Below are positions 36,217 through 48,300 of a stretch of 64,000 bases of DNA, piece after piece. Source of the stretch: Paraphysomonas bandaiensis (Eukaryota; Chrysophyceae). A program made the translations under genes and the position numbers. The notes under the pieces are model-generated. The model saw only the letters and a list, made by a program, of their open reading frames with translations, did not search any database and was not told where the DNA came from. The stretch is taken from NCBI GenBank assembly GCA_965644295.1, contig CBFFRP010000076.1, forward strand, positions 62,001 through 126,000, given 5' to 3'. The number at the start of each line of letters is the position of its first letter. The stretch's first letter is position 1.

Positions 36217-38024
36217 ATGGATAATTTCCCAGTGATAGTGTTATCTAAGCCTGGTTATTATTTTGCATTCAGCGCAGTGGCTCTGTCTGTAGCACTGGCC
36301 TCTCACTTCTCTCCTCTGATAGGGTTCGATTTCAGTGAGAACAAATCCTCTCATGCTGTTACAGTGCTTGCGTATAATTTTGTAATATCCTCTGTAGTTG
36401 TTGTGTTCTATGTATTGTGTTGGATGTTTTTTGGAGAACAGAAACGCGGAACGGCTCAGCATCAAGTGCTCGAACAGTTACTCACATTCCTCATGTTTAA
36501 GTTAATTCTAATTGAGTATGTTCTACAAACTACTCTATTGGAGGTGTCGACTTGGGTGTTTTGGTTTGCGATATTTTCAGTCTCTAAAGGTCTTGTGTAT
36601 CACGGTCACATGCGTGCTGCACTATTGGCTAGTTCGGGATCACCCTGGCACCATTATGTGCGTCCTGCTCTGCATATTCCTATTGTATTAGGGACATTGT
36701 TCGGGGCTCTATTGTTGGCGTGGCGGTGGTCTGAAGCATCAAACCGTCTGTGGTTACTATTACTGTATGATATTGGCACTCTGTATATTGAGTGGATTCA
36801 TGTGGCTGCTGTGTATGCGCTCTACATGGGTGAAGCGGGCATGTGGGCATTCATCCCGAGGGTTAGGGTGGAATCTCTTAATGTAGCAGATGTCACATAT
36901 ATTCTGGACTCCCTCAGCGACGTGCTCCTCCGCTCACTGGCACTTCTGCACTTTATTCACATCGGCACCATTAACGGCATCTCCCTATCACTGATAGATG
37001 TTGTGCTGCTGTTGAACACTCGTGCAATTGCAGTGGAGCTATGGGGGAAGACTAATGAATTGTACCAGTACTGGACTATCAAACAGCGCATGGATGAACT
37101 GTTTGTTACAGAAAATAATCCCTCGAACACAGAAGTGTGCCCGATATGTATACAGGACTTCACTTCTTGCGCCAAGCGCTTGCCGTGTGGACACCTCTTG
37201 CACTCGCCTTGCCTAGGGGTGCTTATACAGAAACAAGCACAGCCTTACACTGGACCATTACCCCATGATTCAGACGGCACTACTAACAATGTTAATACGG
37301 CTGGTTCCAGTGCACATGGATGGTCCCAAGCACTCCTACACAGGATAAATCCCGGTAGTACAGTATCAGGAAGAGGTGCCTCACTTCCGTTGCTTAGTGT
37401 TCGATGTCCAATTTGTCGCAAGAATATATGTGTTACTACAGGATCTCTTATATCATCTGACCAACAGGACGACAGCGATTGTACCAGCAATGATAATGAC
37501 TCTAGTTTACTCGCATCCGGTGTCTCTGACGACGCGGTCAGTGATACTATACTTGCCAGATCTAGCGGAGAGGAGTCTCTCGGAACTACCGGCGATATAA
37601 GAGTCGATCATCCCCAGGCTCCTGTATCATCATTTCCTTTATTCTTTATGCGTATGGCGATGGAAATTGTGTCTATGAGCTCTGGAAGAAGGACAGCATG
37701 GCGGAGACGAAACAGAGATGACTTGCGGGTAGATTCCAGAAGGCAGGAGTTGTCACCCTCGAGTTTAGAGACTGCGGTAAGTTCCGTGTCGTGGCAGAGA
37801 GCGCTCTTTCTATAGTATTTATACAAAGCTCTATTCCAGTCGTATAAACATTTCTATGCTAATAGTGATGTTATATTTACTTTTAGGTTGACCAGGTTAT
37901 TGCAGTGTTTCCCCAATTTCCGAGAGACATGATTGCTCGGGACCTCAGGCAGACGGAGTCCGTAGATGGGACTATCGAAAATATCCTTGCTGGACGGATT
38001 CAAGTATTTTTACCACGTGAATGA
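36217..38024 (+). CDS. AMFR: AMFR/gp78-like ER membrane E3 ubiquitin ligase (565 aa, 2 exons)
   Basis: Exons 36217-37776 and 37887-38024 (1,698 nt in frame). gp78-type ligases ubiquitinate ER proteins for degradation by the proteasome. The first 280 residues contain about six to seven hydrophobic segments (for example FAFSAVALSVALA, FVISSVVVVFYVLCW, HIPIVLGTLFGALLLAW). A RING follows: Cys308/Cys311 (CPIC), Cys324-Gly-His326, His329, Cys332, then Cys397/Cys400 (CPIC). The 64 residues between Cys332 and Cys397 are a long Ser/Gly/Asn-rich insertion. The second exon encodes a CUE domain (VIAVFPQFPRDMIARDLRQTESVDGTIENIL), which binds ubiquitin. RING followed by CUE favours AMFR over HRD1. No C-terminal p97-binding helix is seen after the CUE. 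Confidence 0.85.
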
Positions 38025-38805
38025 CACTCATTTGGGATGCATATATGTATATAACTCTTCTGAAGACTTTCGTAAGGAATAAATGTACCAGAAAGCGCTA
38101 TCTACATGTATATTACTATACTATTTACATGAATGTGTGTTGATACACGGTATTGCGTAGTTAAATGTACATACTAAATATTAATTAAATGTCCAACGTG
38201 TATTATTAGCCTCAATTTAGTCAAATAACACAATTTCAATGATACAATATGACCCCTATACCCTATCTCTGGTCAATGTATATATGTATATACACTGTAG
38301 TGCTCAAGACCTAACCACCAGTGCACTAGTCCTATTTACAAAATTTAGCCACACAAAACGCTCTTTTCTTCTCACTTCTCTTATTTATCCTCAAATATTC
38401 TCTCAACTTCTTTCTCGTATCATACAACGAGACCGTTACTCACTCTTCATATACACCATATGTTTGTACAAGCCAATACTTATATAGTTCAGTGAAGTGA
38501 CTGAAGTTAAAGATGCCATATTCATATTTCATATTAACTGTTGCGTGCATTGTCGTCTAAACTATGCAGAAACCGTCATATGAACTGCCTCTATTTTACC
38601 GGATTTTTTCTACATCCATAATGTAGTCACCTCCGTTACCAACCAAAATCTTCAATCAAAGTATCATTCGGAAGCTCTCCAGTACGAGAGTGGTACAATG
38701 AAGGACTACTGGCGGAGCTTACAATAATATATATGGAAGTAGCAATGCATAGAAAGAAGACCTGCCTCGAGCAATGGATACACAGCCGCATACAACGATG
38801 TAGCT
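38025..38805. other. Intergenic, no gene seen
   Basis: AT-rich sequence between the RING ligase stop and the microsatellite. No supported coding sequence, RNA gene or repeat is seen. Confidence 0.55.
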
Positions 38806-39188
38806 ATGTATGTATGTATGTATGTATGTATGTATGTATGTATGTATGTATGTATGTATGTATGTATGTATGTATGTATGTATGTATGTATGTATGTATG
38901 TATGTATGTATGTATGTATGTATGTATGTATGTATGTATGTATGTATGTATGTATGTATGTATGTATGTATGTATGTATGTATGTATGTATGTATGTATG
39001 TATGTATGTATGTATGTATGTATGTATGTATGTATGTATGTATGTATGTATGTATGTATGTATGTATGTATGTATTAATGTATGTATGTATGTATGTATG
39101 TATGTATGTATGTATGTATGTATGTATGTATGTATGTATGTATGTATGTATGTATGTATGTATGTATGTATGTATGTATGTATGTATG
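38806..39188 (+). repeat. (TATG)n microsatellite, about 380 bp
   Basis: A perfect TATG tetranucleotide array with one interruption (TGTATTAATG) near 39073. It ends about 95 bp before the METTL16 start codon, so it lies in or next to its promoter. Long frames across it (MYVC peptides) are artefacts of the repeat. Confidence 0.97.
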
Positions 39189-39282
39189 GATGGATCTTGT
39201 CTATGTTTTGATGGTGTTGTGGTTATGGAATGCATCAGTGGTTTGTATATACATGTCCTTATATATCTAGTGGAATCATCGC

Positions 39283-41213
39283 ATGCATCCTCTCAACCCG
39301 TATAAGGACAATAGACCGGACTTCGCGGAGCTGTCTCGTCTGTACCCGGATGTCATGCGCAAGCAGTATGTTATGTTGTGTTATCGTCCCTTATATGATG
39401 CGTGTGTTGTGTCAGTGTCATCGTGTTCAACAATGGAGAGGCATGCTTGAACTGGAGGGATCCGGAGTCTCAGCGGTGTGTGTAGTGTGTGCTTGTAGAT
39501 GAGTTATGTGTATGTGATGGTACTGTGCAGAGCTCTCACAGAGGTGCTCCTTCATCGTGACTTCAACTTGAGGGTCTCTCTCCCTCATGACAAGCTTTGC
39601 CCCCCTTTACCTAACAGATTGAATTATATCTGCTGGCTATCCGATCTTTTTACTTCTGGTAAAGACTGGACGACGAGTGTCACGAATGCCAGCTGGGAGC
39701 GACCACATATTCTCGACATTGGCACTGGCGCATCGTGTATTTACCCTTTACTAGGAAACAGGTTCTTAGGCTGGAAGTTCACGGGTAGTGATATTGACGT
39801 GCATTCGTTGGAGTGGGCACAGGGAATCTTACGAGAAAATTCGATACCTGAGTCCGATATTGCGCTCGTGTTAGTGGGAGGAAGTAAGAGTCTACAACAA
39901 TCTTTTCGTGAGTGGTTGTCTAACACTCAGCCCCTGCTACAATGTTTGCAATCCAGCAATACCGCCGGTGTGTGTGAGGCTATGCGTGGGCCGGTACGTC
40001 AGGCTCTGGTTAGCATGGGTGGTATATATGCGCAAACTGTGTTGTGGTGTGAAAATGTGGTCTTATCACACGGTCCAGTGGACAATGGAGAGATTCCACC
40101 TACTGTTTTGACGGGTTGTATGACTAACCCACCCTTCTACAGCCTTCAGGAACAGGTACTATTCTAGTTATCACACGCCTATTGTGATTCCGTTTGTACA
40201 GATCGAGGAGAGCCCTCTTGCAGTATGCACCGGTTCTTCTACTGAGATGGCTACAGAAGGTGGAGAGGTAGCCTTTGTCCTGGGCATACTTGCTGACTCA
40301 CTGATACTACGGGACCGGTAATCTCAGGACATGCACTCCTTGTATCATTCTACGTACTATTATTCTCTGTGTTTTTTCTCAATCATGATTCTTTTAATGT
40401 AGAGTGGAATGGTATTCGTCAATGTTGGGTAAGCGTTCTTCTCTTCGACACTTGTTGCGCGCACTTCGATCGGAAGGAGTTAGTCGGATATACTCGACAC
40501 GATTTATACAGGGATCAACGGTGCGCTGGGGAATCGCATGGACGTTTTTAGCTCCGGGTCCTGGGGAAGATCCACTCCGACACCACAAGGTATTCGGCGC
40601 CAAGAAAGCAGCAAGTCGACGTCCTGTTAGCAGTGAGTTATGCACCCTTTCCGTAGAACACATGGTGCGAACTGCCTTGATTGGCGAACGGCGCTATGCG
40701 GCTCTTGCAACTGAGGAGGAGGGGTGGGGAGCGGGTCCATGGAGTGAAGATAGCATTCTTGAGTTCCTTCGTTGTACGGAATGGGGCGCTGGGGGACGCG
40801 TTCCAGCCCCATGGGTTACTCCACCTGGTGTATTGATGCTATCTCTTCTACGGGTTGTTAGTGCACACTGCGTTCGTGTGGATGGGGGCGAAGGGAGAGT
40901 TTATGGGTGGAAACATGTCTCGGAACCCTGTGAGAATGATGAAGATTGTGTTGGGATTGATGTAACTCTTCGTCTCAGCTGCAGCACTCAACAACCCTCT
41001 TGTGCTGTTCTCACTATCGTGACACATACAGAAGACTGTTGTAGAGACTATGTAAATTGTTCGGAAGATGTCAATGAGCAGTCAAGCAAGCGTCGTAGAC
41101 CTGCTGAGGCCAAAAATAGTAATGTTGACGGCCCTGTAGTCTCATTTTCTATAGAGCTAAAATGCGATGCTGCTGACTCTACTTCTCCCTCCGGCACTGC
41201 AGAGGAGAGGTGA
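39283..41213 (+). CDS. METTL16: METTL16-like RNA N6-adenosine methyltransferase (564 aa, 5 exons)
   Basis: Exons 39283-39365, 39416-39475, 39531-40155, 40202-40317, 40403-41213 (1,695 nt in frame). METTL16 methylates adenosine in U6 snRNA and in hairpins of SAM synthetase mRNA. Seen: N-terminal NPYKDNRPDFAELSRLYPD, LNWRDPESQRALTEVLLHRDF, RLNYICWLSDL, the SAM-binding motif LDIGTGASCIYPLLG, the catalytic NPPF (247-250), EGGEVAFVLGILADSL, and WYSSMLGKRSSL followed by IQGSTVRWGIAWTF. About 60 extra residues sit before NPPF compared with the human protein. The C-terminal region is low complexity. The last exon could instead splice from the GTGACG donor at 41212 to an acceptor at 41357, replacing the final few residues; the choice is open. 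Confidence 0.9.
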
Positions 41214-41938
41214 CGTACTGCATAGCATCAATGATGTGTTAATATAACTACAGGAAATTATTTTTCAAGCTCTTTGACCTTTTAAAGGCTGATATACTAC
41301 GTACAAATCGAAGGTGATCAATGCGCACAATATTTTTACATTAATACTTGTTTTCAGGTGGCGAAGAATACTTGGAAAGTCGTAAAGTGGAGGTTGCTAT
41401 AACTTACTAAATGAAAACTGGTATGTTGCAGCACACGTAGTGAGATATGAAGCGATGAAGTTTATAGTGTATATCATTTTTTCTTAGCTAGTTAAATTTC
41501 TTGTTTAGCTTGTAAATGTATGCTCCGAACTTTATATATTACAGTGTTGAACTATGTAATAATTTAGAGAACTCGGATTAGGAAATCTGTTACTTGAAAT
41601 AATTTCTGTCCAAATGCATACAGACGACTTCGATAACGGTTAGCTTTATTACAGATATAGTAAATAGTAAACTATAAACTACACCCAGCAATTTTACCAA
41701 TTGCAGGCGATTCCTTAAGTTCAAGTTAGTTGTTGTACATCTAGCACTATACCACGTGCATCCCTGTTATAATAAGTAGGATACAAAATATTTTTAATTG
41801 AAAGTAGTGAATGTCTTATTATTAGCAATTAGCAATAGGCGTTTAAGAATCAGAACTAATATCAGAACAACTAGCTAGTGCTTCACTGATATTCTACAAT
41901 AATTTAACGCCCTGTATCAAGTTATAACACTATTGGAT
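41214..41938. other. METTL16 3' region and decayed DR terminus
   Basis: AT-rich. A DR terminal block (GTCTTATTATTAGCAATTAG) lies near 41812 and is followed by a shortened forward DR fragment up to about 41915. No gene is seen apart from a possible alternative last METTL16 exon. Confidence 0.5.
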
Positions 41939-43232
41939 CCCTCAACAAAGTCGGACTCGCACCGTTTCGTGGTGTTCTGGGGGATAAGTACCGGAGAGAT
42001 TCTCTCTGGGAAACTAACGTGAGCCGCAAACATAGTCAGCAGATAATGTTCTGCCCACTCATAGCCGAATGCTTGTGTGGTACTAAGGACACCTATAAGT
42101 GTCACTTGTGTAGACGTCTTTGGGCCTTGACGAATAAACAGGCATCCGGGACAGGGCTACCTGAAGGGTAACCGCGGTATTGGACTGCCTGCTGAAGTCA
42201 AGCATCCGGGATGTTCACCTTAAGGACTCTCAGAACAACGGAAGTGGTCGCACCTTGGTGCTTGCGGCGACGCACAAGCAGCTTTCGTAGCGTGAAGTAG
42301 TAGGATACAAAAAGTGTGTACTGATTAGTTACAGACAGCAGGTAGAGGCCTAACTAGGTTGACTAGCATTCACCTAGCTACTAAATCGGTACATGCTTAT
42401 AACAACACCTACTGCTAATAATAAGACTTTCAATATACACAATTGAATGATTTACTGGACATGTTTGTATATGTATTCACTAATAAATCTTGTTAAAATT
42501 ATTATAAGCAATACCTCTTCTCATTCATCAATTTTATGTCATCTCTACGACCAATCATTTCTCTTACGATCTTACATCGCCACTATCTTGTATATGATCG
42601 ATATAATATTATATTCAGTTTCGTTACTACAGTAGCTATCCTGTTGTTAGTTCTCATAAAACTGTTAACCACTAGTGTATTCTTCGACTAACGGTCATAA
42701 TTTCAATACCTTAGAATTACATGTTTATTGAAAGTCTTATTATTAGCAATATAATAGGCGTTAAAAACCTGCGCCAACTTTGTAGCTAAATGAATGCTAG
42801 TCAACCTAGTTAGGCCTCTACCTGCTGTCTGTAACTAATCAGTACACACTTTTTGTATCCTACTACTTCACGCTACGAAAGCTGCTTGTGCGTCGCCGCA
42901 AGCACCAAGGTGCGATTACTTCCGTTGTTCTGAGAGTCCTTAAGGTGAACATCCCGGATGCTTAACTTCAGCAGGCAGTCCAATACCGCGGTTACCCTTC
43001 AGGTAGCCCTGTCCCGGATGCCCTTGACGTGGGCCCATGCCTGTTTATTCGTCAAGGCCCAAAGACGTCTACACAAGTGACACTTATAGGTGTCCCTTGT
43101 ACCACACAAGCATTCGGCTATGAGTGGGCAGAAGAATATCTGCTGACTATGCTTGCGGCTCACGTTAGTTTCCCAGAGAGAATCTCCCCCCCAGAACACC
43201 ACGGAACGGTGCGAGTCCGACATTTTTGAGGG
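41939..43232. repeat. Foldback arrangement of two DR copies (F reverse, G forward)
   Basis: Copy F at 41939-42431 is in reverse sense and copy G at 42730-43232 is forward, separated by a 298-bp AT-rich spacer. The inner arm ends match closely: CTACTTCACGCTACGAAAGC in G is the exact complement of GCTTTCGTAGCGTGAAGTAG in F, including the unusual GTGAAG variant not seen in the other copies. This shows the two arms are closer to each other than to other DR copies. Arms are about 500 bp. The spacer has no ORF with recognisable similarity. Confidence 0.85.
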
Positions 43233-43539
43233 CCTTAGAATTACTGCTTTTAATTGCCCAAACACCAAAAGTTAACAGATAGATGTCAAGTATATCAACA
43301 TTCTGCTTGCTCACTGCGTTTGCTTAGGTTGATAGAGCGAAAGTTGTTGCGCCTTGATACTTGCGGTGAAGAACAGGCAGCTTTCGTAATTATAATCAGA
43401 CATATTCACTACTACTACAACTTAACGCTTTTAACTATAATCAAAAGTTGATAATTATTAGCAATAGAGACGATTCAATGTCAGAACTAGTCAAACGCAT
43501 TGTGCAAGCAGTGTTGATATATACCTGACATCTACTAAC

Positions 43540-43730
43540 TTCAGGATTTTTAAGTCCTTAAGGTGAACGGCCCGGATGCTTGAATTCAGCAGGCAACCCA
43601 CTACCCCGGATGCCCTTGAGGTGGCCCCATTCCCGGATGTTTGTTTATTCATCAAGGCCCAAAGATGTCTACACAAGTGACACTTATATATATTAGTGTC
43701 TCTTGTACCACACGAGCATTCGGTTGGGTA
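43540..43730 (+). repeat. Dispersed repeat family DR, copy H (partial, forward)
   Basis: Contains CCTTAAGGTGAACGGCCCGG, AACCCACTACCCCGGATGCC, AAGATGTCTACACAAGTGAC and CCACACGAGCATTCGG, then breaks off into an AATT-rich element. A short outward DR fragment lies at 43265-43390. Confidence 0.7.
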
Positions 43731-44060
43731 TCAATTAATTGACGCAGGTCGTAGTTAATTATAATTGCAATTATTACTTGCCGTCTCAATTTCAATTATT
43801 CCAATGAATTGAAAATCAACTAATTGATATGCAGCCCTGCTATCTATAATATCTGCTGACTAAATATGCTGCTCACGTTAGATATATATATGACTATATC
43901 CTGTACTTATCAGGCTTGCGTAACAATTAACTGGTTTTCAATTTATTGGCAATAATTGCCAATTAATTGGTTTTAATAGTGATAATTCCAATTATTATTA
44001 TTGGAAATTGTTTCCAATTAATTGCCAATTAATTGCAATTAGTTGGTTGGCTAATTATAT
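43731..44060. mobile_element. AATT-rich palindromic elements (CAGGGCTGCG family)
   Basis: Two adjacent blocks made of short palindromes such as CCAATTAATTGCCAATTAAT, one ending ..GATATGCAGCCCTG near 43855 and one starting near GGCTTGCGTAACAATTAACT at 43913. The same edge, CAGGGCTGCGTAACAATTA, appears at 55607, and its inverse at 57405-57418 (GTTACGTAGCCCTG). Non-coding. A CAGGG terminus is typical of hAT-type DNA transposon ends; that assignment is inference. Confidence 0.55.
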
Positions 44061-44373
44061 ATAGCAACTTAAGATGTATAGCTACTGGTCATAGATACAA
44101 ACCCATTATCACAAGTTTGGATGTATGTGCACACAGTCATATTATCATTTTATTAATCATAATTGTGTGCGGCAGTCAATATAAGGGTTACTATACACTC
44201 TAACCTCGGCACGAAAGAGAGTAATATACTATGTCAAATATATTTGGCAAAGAACCAAAATGAGCACCTCAACAACGATCGTCTAGATGCATAGCATATA
44301 AAAGGTGATTGTAGATATTTCACTGTTTCGAAATATTCAAGTATAGTAGTGTAGATGATGTTAGATCGCAAGC

Positions 44374-44431
44374 CTGGTACTTATCCCCCAAAACACCACG
44401 AAAAGGTGTGAGTCAGACCTTGTTGAGGGTT
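44374..44431 (+). repeat. Dispersed repeat family DR, terminal fragment I
   Basis: GGTACTTATCCCCCAAAACA followed by CCACGAAAAGGTGTGAGTCA and TTGTTGAGGGT matches the last 55-60 bp of the DR consensus. Confidence 0.75.
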
Positions 44432-44523
44432 TCGGCGTGTTAAACTTTTTATGCTCCATGAAAGGCTAAATATGATGGAAAAGGGAAGTTGATGTCGAAT
44501 ATATATAATTAATATAATGCCAG

Positions 44524-44632
44524 ATGGCAGGGCTGCGTATCAATTAATTGTCAATTGTTGAAATTGGGACATAATCAGAAATGCAATTATAATTGACACC
44601 AGCTCGCTTCAATTAATTGATATTAAAAAATC
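44524..44632. mobile_element. AATT-rich palindromic element (CAGGGCTGCG family)
   Basis: It starts GCAGGGCTGCGTATCAATTA and ends near CGCTTCAATTAATTGATA. It shares AAATTGGGACA and the closing block with the diverged piece near 21358-21430. Confidence 0.55.
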
Positions 44633-44749
44633 CACCTTTATATGCTCAAAAGTTGATAATAAACGGTATTTTTATTGAGAAAATCTAATTTTTAGGATAA
44701 AAATCGAAGATTGGTGAAAGACTATAATATCCCTGGACTGAAGATAAAT

Positions 44750-45332
44750 TGTAGCAAAATTGGGTATGACAAGTATGGGTGATTTAGGAGGTTGTTATGG
44801 CTGAAGAATAAGATGAAGTGATGTAGGTTGTAGTATGAGATGAGATGTAGATGGTAGTTATGATTAGATTAGAAGATACGAGTATTAAGGCCAGATATAG
44901 GGTTGGAGTGTACCGTGACTATCCGTATATACGGATGTAATGGACGTTTATGGTAACCCGTACAGTATTATGATGGTATACGTAGGTATTCTGTAGGATG
45001 ATATAGGAGTAGATAGCAGGATGTTAAGGGATTTCTATATGATTATTTCTGGAAGTAGAAAACTAGCTATTTATGGCTGGGAAACCACTTCTAGAATTAA
45101 CTATGGGGATATAGGTAGAAGGATATGGAGTTTTAGATATAATAGTGAAAGTTGATATCGTAGTTGAGTTGAAAGTTAAGAAGTAGCGAAGTAAAGAGTA
45201 AGAAGAGGAAGTTAAGTGAAGAGTGTTGTGAGAAGACTATCCTACCCCACATCACCTGTGCACATGGACAGGGATGATAAGACCAGCAATGTTAGTCATG
45301 ATAGCGAGGCTCAATCACCCGTAGTCGTTACA
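44750..45332 (+). repeat. 5' LTR
   Basis: 583 bp, TG...CA ends, apparently identical to 48669-49251. It contains the ATG (45264) of the internal ORF, 69 bp before its end. Confidence 0.95.
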
Positions 45333-48300
45333 CTTGGTGGACAACGTGGGCTGGGTACAGTGGTTGAGAGTGATCAACTCAGCCATGCGTCACCCAGCGC
45401 ACTATCGGCACGATCTCAGAGAGAGCCTTTGCCAGAAGAGGGAAACATTGAGAGTATCAGCCTAGGCCATGAGGGAGAGGAGAGACAGGAGACTAAGGAG
45501 GAACTGCGGTCCCATGCACAGAAGGACCTATTGGAGCACGGGCTGAGGATGCAGAGTATGGATGACAGGAAAGGTGGAACCCAACCCAATTGGTCTGGAA
45601 GGTCTACAGAGCAGATAGAATGGATGCGTGATCCTATTCTTGGAGGCAGAGACCTGGAGATGGGGGATAGGAGTAGTAGAGATGATATGAAGAGCTCGTG
45701 GAGGAGCACAGGAAGAGAAGAGAAAATTAAAAGGAGAGATGATTACGCAAGAGCAGATGATGTGAGGGGCCCGTCAGGAGGTCCTGGATATATTAGAAGA
45801 AAGGATTATGCAACAGATGAAGATGTGAGGGGCCCATTAGGAGGTCCTGGAGATGATTATATGAAAGATGAAGATTTGAGGGGCCCATCAGGAGGTCCTA
45901 GATATAGTAGAAGAGATGATTATATGAAAGATGAAGATTTGAGGGGCCCATCAGGAGGTCCTGGATATAGTAAAAGAGAGGATTATGTGAGAGAAGTGAA
46001 TTTTAGGGACCTATCCAGAGGTCTTGGAGAAGAGATAGAAAAGCAGATGAGAGTACCTGAATGGCTGGTGGAGCCTACTAGAGAACGGAGTGTAAAAGGA
46101 CAGATTGGGAGATTAAGTAGAAGTGTACAGAGTGAAAGAGAGTTGCATCGACTGTTGATGAGAGAATTCGAAATAGGAGTAGGGAATGAAGGGTTGACTG
46201 CAGCGCACCGTCAGGCGTGTGAATATTGGCTCCGGAATCGAAGAAGACTATTGAGTGGTAGTATGGAGACGGGTATAAAGATGCTCAGCCAGCTGACTGA
46301 ACTAAACCGAATAGGGGAGAGGATACAGTATGTGGAGGCTCAGCAAGAGGCGCTATTAGCTGCTAGGAAGGAGTTATCAGAGAAGGCAAGGATGTTGTGG
46401 ATACAAAAAGGAGAGAGCATGTGTGATAGCAATAGAAGGACCTTAGACAGGATGCGTGTAATGGAGGAAGTTGATGAAACAGATAGTGATGACTGGGAGA
46501 ACGACGCAGGAGTATATAGGAAGGGAGTTATGAGAGGGCCTTTATCAGGAATACAGACTATGACACGGGAAGAAGCAGAGACATGTGGATATAAGACATT
46601 CTGCCGCTGGTGTAATATGGTGGGAAAGGAGTACAAGAGTAGTCTGGATCGGCAGTTAGAGGAAAAGTGTCAGAGTTTTCTGAGGACTCGGAATGTTGCG
46701 CAGCATGTGTTTGACTTATTGGGGAAGATACCCATACCTCGATGGATGAGGATGGAGACTGCAGGAAAGCTGAGATTCCAACCTATAGACTTTGATGCTT
46801 TAGGACGCTCTGCAGGAATGGTGAAGAGAGTGGATTGTGTCCAGTTCTTTGATAGTCTTTATGCAGCAGCGCATACTGCGAATATGTCACCCATGAGAAT
46901 ATTAGCGGAGATAAGAGGAGGAACAGTATTCAAAGGAGAGTTAGCTGAAGAGGTAAGATGGAGAATGGCATCAGGTGACTTCGAAATGGACATAGATAGG
47001 AACAGACGAGCAGAGGATACCCCTGAGACGGATGTTGTGGCATGGGGATATGCACTGTATCAGTTCTCCATATTGTTTACAGAAGCCTTCGGGGTAAGGA
47101 TGGATCCTGCAGTATTAATGATGGAGATCGATAGGTTCGAGTTATCCGACGAATCACCACAGGCGTTTGAGAAGTCTCTGATGGAGTTAAGATATTTAAT
47201 TACTCAAGCGGGAGTAACTGAGCCAGAGAGAGAGTTATATCACAAGTTCAAGGTGAAGACTATAGATATGCAACGAGTAGGTAAAAGAGTAGCAGATGAA
47301 GTGGAGAGCATTATCCAAATAAAGCAGTGTATGGGAGTGAGGAACGTGCAATATGATCGGAACTTTTTAGTGTCTACTGTTGCACAGATTGTACCTCGGA
47401 TAGTGGATCAAGACAGTCTTAACAGTAAGAATGAGAAGGTGATAAGGTCGCATGGAGTGTATGCGGGAAGAGCAGCTCCAGAAAAGTGTGAACGAAGGAT
47501 AGATGGTCTAGATAGAAGTACCCGACCATGGAAGTTCCTTAAGTGTGAGACATGTGGGTTTAAACACTATATGAACCGTTTTTGTCCATTTAGAGATGAT
47601 AGGAAGAAAGATGATGGGACATATATGAAATGTGCGGAGTTTAACGGATATAAGCCATGGAGATTTGCTAAGTTTGAGGCGAAGACTTTAGAGAAGATAT
47701 TTGAGGTCATGAAGCAAAATAGCAAGGCGTGGCAAGAACTTGGAGATGTGTTGAAAAGAAAATTCGTACAAATGGTAGCCCATGCGAAAGAAGAGCAGGT
47801 GAAGGGTATGATGAATGTCTTACATCATGTACGGACCGTAGGAGAGCCGACCAAGGAAAGGGTAGAGGAAGCCAGAGGATTAGAGACGGTGAAGTCAGAA
47901 GATGGAAACCAGCAAGTGTCTAATAGAAAAGTCAGTGTGGCACATACGATGACGTCACCGGTACAACATGATGATAAGAAGATAAGGATGGATACTTTAA
48001 CTTGGTGGTGTGGAGAAGCGATTGTAAGAGGAGAGACAATACCGATGGCAATTCATGTGGATGGTGGATCAGAAGGAGCATTCATGCATGAAGGGCTAGC
48101 AGAGGAAATGGGTTTAGAAGTTCATGAGTATCCAAGGGATCAACAATATTTGGTGATGGGAACTACAGGACAAGGAAGATGTCCGGAAGGAGTGACAAAG
48201 TATGTATATCTATGTATGCGGATAGACGGAGTGGAGTATTATGGTGAAATGTTGGGAGAATTGAAGACTGGACATCCGATACAGAGTATATGGAAGTGTA

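Noticed and set aside
41357-41410. Extra last exon of METTL16
   Set aside because: A possible donor/acceptor pair exists, but it adds only a few residues without family similarity; left as an alternative.
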